A stretch of 64,000 bases of DNA from contig JAGVSM010003801.1 of the NCBI GenBank assembly GCA_022494885.1, positions 62,001 through 126,000 of the forward strand, given 5' to 3'. Shown here in pieces: positions 44,766 to 54,600 of this stretch. Positions within the stretch are counted from its first letter, which is position 1; every line of letters begins with the position of its first letter. Under the pieces are notes generated by a model that made no database searches, had not been told where the DNA came from, and worked only from the letters and a program-made list of their open reading frames with translations. The DNA comes from Micrasema longulum (taxonomy: Eukaryota; Arthropoda; Insecta; Trichoptera; Brachycentridae). Both the position numbers and the translations under genes were made by a program.

Positions 44766-44835
44766 TTATATTTTCTACCGCTACCGAAAAAAAAACTTTA
44801 TTTTTAAAACAACATTTTTATAAAACGCTAGGGAG

Positions 44836-45053
44836 CAATTATTTTTATTTTCACTAATTAAACCGATTTACTTTGTTTTACTATTAATTTCACTAATTGA
44901 ACACGCGCTTTGTCACACTTCGATATGACAAATTGTTGTGAAATAACTAAAACGCCGTCAAAATTAATGAAATTTGGCAGATAACGTGGTGTAGCGGCCA
45001 AGACGATGCCTGATTCACGTTTGTTTATTCAGGGTTCGATTCCCGATTAAATC
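44836..45053 (+). repeat. tRNA-like-ended repeat, tandem unit 2
   Basis: The order repeats: GCAATTATTTTTATTTTCAC, TTAAACCGATTTA, GCTTTGTCACACTTCGATAT, TAAAACGCCGTCAAAATTA. The tRNA-like domain is GTGGTGTAGCGGCCAAGACG and CAGGGTTCGATTCCCG. The domain resembles the head of SINE-II at 12367. 45054-45680 shows nothing else. Confidence 0.5.
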
Positions 45054-45684
45054 ACACATTTTTAATATTACAACATAACAAAAAAGCCATTTTTGAAAAC
45101 AATTATTGTTTCAACGGACGACAAAATTTTAATTCCTGAGCACCACGTTTTATACGAACTTCAGCAATCAGATTTGAATTATTTTTAATTGAATTTTCAA
45201 AATAAATTACAAAAACCCGCAATCTTAGTTAAAAGCTTAGTAAAATATGTTATTTTTAATGCGTCCTTCGCGATTGAATTTTCAAAACGAACTGGCGTTG
45301 TGGCATTTTCAGTACTTTTATATATACAAAAAACGTGAGTAGATTTCATAACATTTTTTGAGAAAATGCAACAATAAGTTGTTTTGGTACTCTCTAAAAT
45401 AATGTTCGATATTATTATCGTTCTTCTAAAATTATTGTTGAAAATATGAGTTGTTTTCGTTTATGCTTTTCATACCATATAAGGAGATGTTTAGTAGAAA
45501 CAAAACAAATCCAAAAATGACTCATTTTCTTGCGGCCGTATTCCAAATTATTCACGACAATATATTGACTGAAATTTACATTATGAACATACGAATATCA
45601 GCATTACGCTTCAAATAATATTATTTAACAAATGAAATTACAGTACTGCATAAAACCAACTAAGTAATTTATCACTTCATCTCT

Positions 45685-46337
45685 CTCTTACCCTTATTCA
45701 CGTCTGATGGTGCATAGAACACTGCATTGTTACACCAACTGCAGCGTATTTCCATAGTTTATTAATTCAGGTAAGATTATCAGTCTTTCGCAAGACATAT
45801 GTCTTGCCCGAGACCCTCAAATTTATTTTATTTACTTAACTTTTTGTACATAATGTTATTTGTATATTGGCGGGCTTATTGCCAAATGGCGATTTCTTCC
45901 AACCAACCAATAAAATAATAGTTTTATTTTTATAATTTAAGTTACAAAACATATTCAATAGAAAATGTCGATTAAAAGCAAAAGATATATGAAAAATAAA
46001 AATAAACGTATTTGTTTTTAAATTGCCTTAAATCAATACTATTACTCAATGGTAAAAGGGAGAGATTAAGGAAGAGAAAGGAGACGTTTCTTCAGACGTG
46101 ATTCAAACAGAGATACGGTAGTAACATCTTTGATGGTGGATGGGAGATGATTCCACAGTCGAGCCGCATGGACACTATATGAGTTAGAGAAGAAAGAGGA
46201 ATTGTAGATGGGTATTGAGAGTGCTTTGAGAATTAGAACGAAGAATTTATCTTGCGCCTTTTAAATTAATACTCACATAGAGTCAACATAGTTAGTAATT
46301 GAACTTGAGACCCCTTACATGATAGCCAAACGCGCAT
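45685..46337 (-). mobile_element. SINE-I interrupted by a LINE end
   Basis: The SINE 3' half (45685-45793; decayed hairpin, GCGAAAGACTGATAATCTTA) and 5' half (46262-46337; GCGTTTGGCTATCATGTAAG, GGGTCTCAAGTTCAATTAC) are separated by the LINE at 45795-46262. About 60 bp of SINE is lost at the junction. Confidence 0.55.
45795..46262 (-). mobile_element. LINE C-terminus and 3' UTR (WNHLP type)
   Basis: The minus strand reads LSIPIYNSSFFSNSYSVHAA, RLWNHLPSTIKDVTTVSLF, ESRLKKRLLSLP and a stop. The 3' UTR has GAAATCGCCATTTGGCAATA and AGCCCGCCAATATACAAATA, and an AATAAAATAAA end. The same 3' UTR lies antisense at 62785-62885. Confidence 0.7.
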
Positions 46338-46919
46338 GAGGTTCCAAGTTGGATTCCCGGAAAGAACAGTATAGATTATTTTTTTACAACAAAGTTAATT
46401 TCGTTATTTTCTTTGATGTTTTCACTTCAACAACCGAATACATTTTAAATTGCTATTGATTATTATTTTTGTATAAAAAAAATAATATTTAACTTATTTA
46501 ACCATGTCCTTACTTAACCATATCCTTTAATTTTTGGTAGCATATGCATGATCGTTGAATGCAGCCCTGGTAAAAATAAACAGTACTCAGTAACTGTGGG
46601 TACGTTTTCGTGTCACTGCTTTTAAAAATATTTTAGTCTATAGGGCATGTCTATGTATTATATGTTAATGAACAAAAGTTAAAATTTTTCTGCCAGTTTC
46701 TATTAGTCGTAAAAACCCATTTTAGAATATTGGAAACTAAGTAATTGTGATAGAGCCTTCAAACCTCGGACCTTCCGATACAAATATACACATTTTTGTA
46801 CATATTTTTTTTTTTTGAGCAAACCAACAGGCTTATTGAAGCCCTACCAGATTGGCATTAGTGAGTATATATATAATATTTAATAACACTTAATCTAAAC
46901 CTATTTAAATTTACAAAAG

Positions 46920-47165
46920 GTATAATTATGGCCTAATTTAGGCGGACATGGCGAGTGTGTCATCATGCGTCAGGAGTGACAATACCGCTCGCTTCTTGAA
47001 TGCTTGCCATCGCTGTAGGAACACATCGACAGTACCGTTTAATGAGATTTTGTTCATCGTTCTGAGGATCCTTGGGCAGAGGGGACAGAATCTGATGTTG
47101 GTTTCATAATTTCCCACGGTAAAGTCAGGATTGGTACGGTGAGGTACAATAAGGTTAATCTGAGC
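46920..47165 (-). mobile_element. LINE-like C-terminal fragment
   Basis: The minus-strand frame reads LIVPHRTNPDFTVGNYETNI, RFCPLCPRILRTMNKI, SLNGTVDVFLQRWQAFKKRA and ends ...LAMSA. It contains CPLC but matches no family I can name. It lies directly next to another LINE fragment. Confidence 0.35.
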
Positions 47166-47810
47166 AAGGATATCATGGGCATTTGTGCAAGAATATCAAA
47201 CCAGCCAAAATCCTTCTGAATTCTAAACTGAAGATATGAAAGTACTCTAGACGATCATAATAGTTAATTATGAAAGTATTTGATCCAATTCTAAATATTA
47301 ACAATTTTAAAATTTTACATTGCACTGATTCATTCTGTGTTTTATGAATATTATAATTAGGAGACCATTTTATAGAAATTAATTCAAGCAAGCTACAAAC
47401 AAATTATTTATGCAATGTAATTGCAATTTTTGGGCTTTTGAATGGCTTAGATATTAATATAGATAGCAAAATAAATCCACAGATTTTAGACGCTTTCATG
47501 AAAATGTGATCAATGTGGTGGTTCAATTTAAGTTTGTTATCAAAAAGTATCCCAAGATCTCAAATTATCTCGACATTCATTAAAGTTGTGTTGTCGATTA
47601 AATAATTAAAGACACACATTTATTTATATTAAGAAATAAATTGTTTTCATGACACCAAGATAATAAAGAATATAGGTCATTTTGTAGTTTATGACCGTCA
47701 TCAATTGATTTTATGATTTTGAATATACTAAGTTCATCCGTCATACTTTGTAAATAGCCGAAGATAACACTGTTAAATTCCCATTGCAATTGGGGCCCAG
47801 CCAATTACTA
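47166..47810 (-). pseudogene. Jockey-like LINE reverse transcriptase C-terminal half
   Basis: The minus strand reads GYLQSMTDELSIFKIIKSID, where the Y-A-D-D box is replaced by M-T-D-E. NDLYSLLSWCHENNLFLNIN and KC follow, then frame breaks. ISIKWSPNYNIHKTQNESVQ, CKILKLLIFRIGSNTF and LEYFHIFSLEFRRILAGLIF complete it. Order and spacing match Jockey-clade ORF2; the active site is lost. Confidence 0.75.
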
Positions 47811-47889
47811 CTGTAATTATAAACTGCAATTATTAGGTCTAACACTCAGTTTTTTAAACTTTAATTAATTACTATATTCCTTCATTATT

Positions 47890-47955
47890 ATGAGAGATTT
47901 CGATACTCCCTGAAAAGTTGAATCCAGAATTTGTCAGCAAAAATTTGGACTTGCT
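47890..47955 (-). repeat. FB-family terminus fragment
   Basis: ACTCCCTGAAAAGTTGAATC, CAGAATTTGTC and AAAAATTTGGACTTGC match the family end. Confidence 0.45.
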
Positions 47956-48017
47956 TAATTAATTTTTTTAAATTGAAAATTCTTATTATTAAAGGACAAA
48001 ACTTATTGATTAGCTTT

Positions 48018-48056
48018 CTCAATATCATGCGAGCGAAGTCGTGGGTAAAAGCTAGT
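48018..48056 (+). mobile_element. Helitron-like 3' end
   Basis: CATGCGAGCGAAGTCGTGGG is followed by TAAAAGCTAGT. CTAGT at 48052-48056 fits the Helitron 3' terminus, and the preceding motif is one I associate with lepidopteran Helitron-like ends. The left boundary was not found. Confidence 0.4.
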
Positions 48057-49035
48057 ATACAATAATTCACTGTCGTCACTCTACTCTGAAAGTTATTCAA
48101 AAATATACAAATGTCAAATAATAAAAGGCAAAAGACAGTTGATAATTTTGTAATTTCATACAATACAAAATAAATATAACATGGCAATTTTATAAAAAAT
48201 TTATTCGACATACCAAATTATGTATGAATTTTTTTTGGTTTTTTCGATCATATTTTATAACAATTTCTGACTGTTCTTACAAAATATAAATTAATATTCT
48301 TCATTGGTACATTTCTAAATACCCTTAAACAAATAAAACCTTCTAGAATTAAATTTTATTGGTGGAATAAGCATCGATAAGCTTTTAGTTTAGTCATGGT
48401 AGGTTTTTTCTTGCTTAATAATTACTGTGCAAACAATTGTTCGGTCCTTAGTCTACGTTGTGACTTTCTCATTAGTCAGTTAAAAATATATTAATACCCA
48501 GCCCAAAACGTAAATAATGCATAATCTAAAAGTAATATACATCTACATTATATAAATATATATAATATATATATGGTTTACAGCCCTACATAATACAATA
48601 TGCTAGTGAAGGCACAATAATTGAAACTCAAACATTATGGAATTCATATAGAAAATATTACAATGAACATTTGAATAGTTATTATACAATTTAAATAATT
48701 TATTCATAACTACATACTTCTGATTAAATTTATCACCAGTTTAGATTTTTTACTTCAGTGGTGTAAGTAAACATAGAATTTTATAATCATTATCAATTAA
48801 TAATTCATCGACGTGATGGTGAAAAGACCCAAGAAAAAAATAACGTATTTCGCCGACCAAACTTGTAAAACTCCCCAAACTAACTTTTGTTCAGGGCAGA
48901 GTATAAACAGTTTTTACTCCAGTATCGAATGGTAGCGAAGTTATTTTTGTATATTTTTTTTAAGTAATAGAACACGGTCATGTGGTTACAAGAGGAGATC
49001 CCAGCAGAATACTGGTACAAGGTTTTCCTGTAATT
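48057..49035. other. AT-rich intergenic
   Basis: No supported gene. A 107-residue minus-strand frame (47888-48211) overlaps two repeats and is rejected. Confidence 0.35.
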
Positions 49036-49039
49036 TGAA

Positions 49040-49235
49040 TTATTTAACACCAAAAACACGTACTACTTTTGATCAAAGAAATTTCTCTTTTGTGGCTTCA
49101 AGAGTGTTCAATGTCCAGAATAAACATATTTAGTTCCCCAAAATGAAAGCCATTTTCAGGAGAGGTGTACAAGTTTGGATTTTGACTAATAAAAGAGACC
49201 ATTGCAGGAGACTACTGCGAGATATTGTATAGATT
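49040..49235 (+). mobile_element. LINE C-terminal relic
   Basis: The frame reads YLTPKTRTTFDQRNFSFVAS, RVFNVQNK, a break, MKAIFRRGVQVWILTNK and RRLLRDIV. It resembles the terminal block of LINE ORF2. Confidence 0.4.
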
Positions 49236-49370
49236 CATATACTACTAAAGCTTGTTGTCCACATGTTTATTGAAATATGTTTGTGTAATCAATTTTCATT
49301 TTTATTTTTGCTATTGTTTAATATGATGGTTGATGATGTAAGATGTTTAATTTTTTTTTAAACATCAAAG

Positions 49371-49921
49371 TGAAAGGGGTCTAAAAAGTTGCATTTTGGA
49401 TCACATTGAACGTAAAAATTATTTAAAAAAATATTCCATACTACTTTTGGCCCTCAACCGAGGTTTGAAGTTTATCACTGTCAGAACATTTTGTTAATTA
49501 TCTATACTGCTAAAATTATTTTTTTGTTAGTAAAGATATAACTTTATCACATTACAAATTCGAACAAGTTTTTAAACCACCGAAATGCAAAAAATTTACA
49601 CTCCGCGGAACTGATTCCGTTGAGCGCCTGGTTAATATAAACGAAAACAATGGCTCATTAAAACGATGCTACCCATTTATTACAAAATAAAGAGCAACTC
49701 ACGCCCTTTGATGCTTATTTAATATAATTTAATGCACATTATAAAATTTTATGAGGCTGATTTTCTTACTTAAATGCGAAATGACAGCCGATTTAGCGCA
49801 AAAAATCGACTTTTTCGAAAACTTAAAGCTCTGGTTGAGGGCCTAAAGTAGTATGGAATATTTTTTTAAATATTTTTTGCATTCCGAATAATCCAAAAGG
49901 CAACTTTTTAGACCCCTTTCA
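49371..49921. mobile_element. 551-bp element with ~95-bp terminal inverted repeats
   Basis: The left end TGAAAGGGGTCTAAAAAGTT and the right end AACTTTTTAGACCCCTTTCA are perfect mirror images. The match continues inward with a few changes through TATTCCATACTACTTTTGGC, CCTCAACC, to about 49466 and 49830. The interior is unique and non-coding. The long inverted repeats suggest a non-autonomous cut-and-paste element. I could not settle a target duplication. Confidence 0.8.
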
Positions 49922-50067
49922 TTTCAAAAATCAGAAAAAAAAATTATCGGCCCACCCTAATGTGCGTGCTTCCACTTCATTACGTTGCATCCCAAATCAA
50001 CACAGCACTCTTGGCCTCATAGAGTTACGGATATGTTATTATTATTTGCTATCCAAAAGAGATTATT

Positions 50068-50265
50068 TATACCACTCCGGAAGGTAGACGAAGCAGAGAC
50101 AGACCAAAATTAAGACGGCTGGATAGTGTGGAAAGTGACATTAGAGCAATTGGCCTGACGAACTGGACGAGAGCCGCAGGGTGCATGGAGGAATGGAGAC
50201 AGATTCTGGAGAAGGCCGGGGCCCACAACGGGCTGTAACGCCACTGATGACGACGATGATGTAAT
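50068..50265 (+). mobile_element. RTE-type LINE C-terminus and tail
   Basis: The frame TPEGRRSRDRPKLRRLDSVE, SDIRAIGLTNWTRAAGCMEE and WRQILEKAGAHNGL ends in TAA. It is followed by a (GATGAC/GATGAT)n tail (TGATGACGACGATGATG). This is a textbook RTE-clade end (GRP-W-D, NW, EW motifs). Only the last ~55 codons remain. Confidence 0.75.
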
Positions 50266-50597
50266 ATACATGTATTTCTATGAATACTCGATACAACAAA
50301 TAAACAAGTTTCACAAACATAAAAAAAAGGCAAGGCTATAAAAAAATGGATAGTGGAGCTAGGTAGAAATAAAATGGATTGTCTCATTCGCCCAAACCAA
50401 TATTCAATCAACTGCTCCACAAATGTATAGCTTATGTTATGTTTTTGTTATTTCATTGTGCGTTTTGTAATATACATAATATAGATCTACATAAATTAAT
50501 TATAAACATAAATACGTAGTGTTTAAAACTGTTAATTATCTCTGTTTATTAAGTCTTCTTTGTTTATTCTCAAAGGTAAAAATATATTTTTTAAAGT

Positions 50598-50703
50598 ATA
50601 TTGTTAAGTGTCCTCAGCACGGGTAACCCCAGTGAGGTAACATTATTTTTATTATTAATCACCACAGTTGATAATGGAAAAAAAATATGAATAAATAAAT
50701 AAA
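50598..50703 (+). repeat. Shared LINE-like 3' tail, copy 2
   Basis: TAAGTGTCCTCAGCACGGGT and AACCCCAGTGAGGTAACATT with an (AATA)n end match 34830-34930. Confidence 0.5.
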
Positions 50704-51097
50704 TGTAGATTATTTGAAGTCCTTACAGAAAATGCCAGAATATCATTTTTGACTATTTGCGGACTTCGAATCCGAGTTTTACAAGTAAGGGTGACGATAT
50801 CTCTTTCAAAAGAAACCTTTTTATAATGTTTTCTTTTATTTTTAAATTTGTAATACATCCGTTATTAACAAATTGTGTTTTCAGCAGTAACAATTTATTC
50901 AGTGGAAGTCTTTTTTGTGGATGGTGCATTTTAATATAAATATTTTTTTTATTTAATAAAAAAACATGTTCAATATAAAATTAATACTTACAGCTTTTTG
51001 AAAGCATAAAATCATGGCAGGAATATCAATAAATGCAAAGCTCATTGTTAAAACTGAAATTAAAAATTGATCGAGTTGATAGTACGGGTGCTACTAC

Positions 51098-51518
51098 ATT
51101 TGAACGTAGTTATGCAGAAAGCATAGCAAATGAGATATTGGTGTTATCGGGTACAGTAGGGTCAATTATATGTTCTGCTGAAAACAACCAGACCGCTTTC
51201 ATACAAAAAACTGTAAGAATCACCTTCTGAAAATAGTGTCGATCACAAAAATGGCATTTTTCAATTTGCAGAAAACACCCGCAGCACTAGAAAAATCTTA
51301 TGGTACTTTTAAAATCATTTAGACTGGTCAAATACATAATTAGATTCTTGTTTGTGATATTAAAAAAACTATAATGTATTCATTATTTATCATTTGTCAA
51401 AGTCAAAAACATTCCAATTGTTGTGTAGATTTGATCATTCACTCTTTTCACAAATGTGCTACTATCTCAGTTTCACTTTTCTATGGCTGGCTGCTCTCTG
51501 CATGACTACGTTCACTTG
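51098..51518 (-). mobile_element. MITE-A, copy 2, abutting the SCCPDH stop codon
   Basis: The left end TTTGAACGTAGTTATGCAGA and the right end CTGCATGACTACGTTCACTT mirror each other. The internal marker TATTTATCATTTGTCAAAGT is the reverse of copy 1. It ends about 10 bp from the SCCPDH stop, so the start of that gene's 3' UTR is this element. Confidence 0.75.
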
Positions 51519-51528
51519 TGAGTGGTTT

Positions 51529-51640
51529 TTACTCGTTAATATTGCCTTGCTTCACTACTTCGAAGGTCAAATTGTTCTTCTGAAGATTTTCAATGTAGGA
51601 TGTTTTTGCAAAGGCCGCTCCTGGTGGTAGGACGCCTCCT
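51529..51640 (-). CDS. SCCPDH: SCCPDH terminal exon f
   Basis: The acceptor TTCTTGTTTTCAG leads into GGVLPPGAAFAKTSYIENLQ and KNNLTFEVVKQGNINE, then TAA. A possible poly(A) signal (AATAAA, antisense of 50948-50953) lies ~580 bp downstream, beyond the MITE-A copy. Confidence 0.93.
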
Positions 51641-54600
51641 CTGAAAACAAGAAATAATCGGGTAAATAAGTAATATGTTCATGAAGAATAATTATCCAAC
51701 AGAGAACTTCCATACAATTTTAAAAGGGGAAATGACAATGGTAGAGTTAAATTGAATTAAAATCCAGGTTAATTGCAGTAAAACCTCGTTTTTACGATCC
51801 TCATTTTTACGTTTTCCCCCTTTTTACACTGAAATATTTAGGTCCCATTTTTTTCCATACATTCTCATTAAATTTTCCCCCCAACTAACTTTTTTTACGT
51901 TTTTTGTGACCCCGGTTTTACGTCAAATTTTTTCATAACTCATTCGAGCTGTCAAAAGACGAGCCGCGCGCCGCCGCGTGAATGTAGAATAAAATCGAGG
52001 TAAATAAAAAATGTGTAAATTATTGTCTCAAACTAAATTTAAAGTAGGTGCAGTGTAATTGACTATTTGCATGTTTAGGAAGAATAAAGTCTTTACATCA
52101 ATAAATTACGATGCAGAAAGTTTGAAAAAATGGCAATAAAAATATTATTTGATATTATACACACATAATGTGAAAAGGAGTTAGTTTAAACAGTTATCAT
52201 AAAAGTGTAAAACAGTCCGCGATGTAAATGACAGTTGAAATTTTGTGGTGCCATACTTAAAAAAGTGATACCATATAAATAAAATATCTCAATATTTAGG
52301 GAAAAAATTGTTATATGCATTTTATGCAAATTCAAATTTTTATTTTCATGTTTTGAAGGTTAAGTACCTAGATAAAATTATTAATACATGTATTTTTTAA
52401 ATTCAATAAAAAATAACACTGCAGTTTTGTTTGAAAAAGTACAAAATATTTTTAATTAAATCATTGGTAAATATGAATAATCCCCAATCATGAGATTTCT
52501 TAGAATTTTTCTGCAGTAAATTTAGTATAGTCTTGTACAATAATTCTATTTTAATGAAATTTAATTTTTTCCATACATTTTTCATTTCCTCACTTTAAAG
52601 TTTTCCTCAGTTTTACACTTTTTTGTTGCTCCCTTGAAAAACGTGGGTTTTACTGTAATTTGAAATTTCGTTTCGATAAAACAATGTTCAAAATTAAAAA
52701 TAACTTACTTTCCTGGCATTTTATCAGCATCTTTGAGTATAGTGATTCCAGAGAATACCAGGGCTGTGCAAGTTGCTCCGTATCCAGGATTGACACCAGT
52801 TACCTGGGGAGTTAAAATCATTACTTATTCAAGAGTAAAAAATATACACAAAATTTTGCTCCATGTTAAGTCGTTTGAAAAACATAAGTAACAAAACTAT
52901 TGTTTCAAACTGTGAAAAATACATACATAAAACAATATAATATTATACAGAATGTAACGGAGTTTTAGTCCCAACACTTATGCGTGGAAGTGAAACATGG
53001 AACTGGCAAAGGAAGGATGAAAGCCGAGTGAATGCAATGTATGACAGGATAACGAATGATGAAATCAGGCGAGAGTGTAAATCTGAGTCAAGTATAATTG
53101 ATAAGATTAAGAAAGGGTCTCTGAGATGGTTTGGTCACGTAGAACGAATGGACGGCAAAATAATGGTAAAACAAGTATATATGGCAAAAATGAACGGTAA
53201 CGTGAGACGAGGACGACGCGGCATGATCAAATAAACCAAAATCTTAAGTTTGGTCATGTCAAAAGCAGACAGAACCGAAAGGCATGTATGAATGTGGAAG
53301 AAGCTAGGAATGTATGCCAGGATAGACGTGTTTGGCGGTCAATTTTCTCTGCCTACCACTACAGGGAAATGGCGTGATGGTAGTAGTAGTAGTAAATGTT
53401 TAAGATTATTTTTTTATTTAAAAAAATGTACAGACTTCCTAAGTGTGGGATGATTCAGTGAGGATACTTATTTATATTGGTATTAAAATGAATATACAAT
53501 AATCATAGACGTTCAGTTTAGTGATGATGCTAAATAAATAAATAGTTACTTTTTGCGTCACACAATGAGGAAGTTCAGTGGTTTTTTATTTATTTGTTAA
53601 TGGACTATCAAACTTAGCCAAAATTAGTTTTTTGATATTTTTATGTATCGTATTATCAGCGCAATGATTTTTTAAAGTTTTGTAATTTTTAAATCACTCT
53701 GCCTGTGACGTCACAAGTTCTAGTCGGAGAGTTCTGCTGATTGGTGAGTTAGCTTCTTGAAAATCGGAAATGTATCGCAAACAAAAACAAAAATCATCGT
53801 ACAAAGGATTAAAACTGTACAGTGAATTACCTGGAGAAATGAAATAAATGGAAAGTCTTGAAATATATCAAATCAATTTGAAATATATGTTCTTGATAAA
53901 TTTTGATATAAACTGTAATGTTATTAAAAGCTTATATCTATGCCTCAGAGGCAGACGGATGCAAATCCTTATGTCAAATGTTTAAAAGAAGCCTAAAGAA
54001 TCTACTTTCTTTGAGTGATTTCTAATAATTTATAGCATTAATTTGTATTTTCAGCATCTTAATACTTTGGTTCTTTCATTATAAATTATAAGACTTACAC
54101 TTCTTCAGAATCAATGGACATGATCTGGATACGAAACTGGATACGAAAATCGAAATGTCATTTCATCAAATTCTGGATTTGCATCCGTCTGCCTGAGGAA
54201 CAGATAGTTCTCGAGATGTTATAAACTAACTTAAAAAAGCATAAATAAATAAAACAAGCTACTTCTAAATTCGTGTTGGTTTTTATTTATTTTTGAGAGA
54301 CTGTGAATTGATAAGAAAATAAAATAAAATACCTTAACTTGGATGAACTTATTCGGTTTGATCCCGTCAATATCCTTGACAGATTCGTCCCACCCTTCTC
54401 CATAAATATTCAACCAGAACTTGGTATTCTTCATGTACAACTCGCTCGGACCTTCGTGGGAAATGCTGCCGAAGGAGAACAAACGAGGATAGGTCAGCAG
54501 CAGCTTCCTTCCGCATGATGTCTTAGCCATGAGGCCCACCATGGCACCGACCAGAGAAATGGCCAGGAGTTGGAATATAGATGCGAAGCCGAAATAAGCC

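Noticed and set aside
50067..50420. 117-residue minus-strand frame
   Set aside because: Antisense of the RTE-type LINE C-terminus at 50068-50265 plus flank.
51394..51630. 78-residue plus-strand frame
   Set aside because: Antisense to the SCCPDH terminal exon and the adjoining MITE.
54231..54542. Separate small minus-strand protein starting MVGLMAKTS
   Set aside because: The methionine is internal to SCCPDH exon d; splicing from upstream exons in phase is clear.
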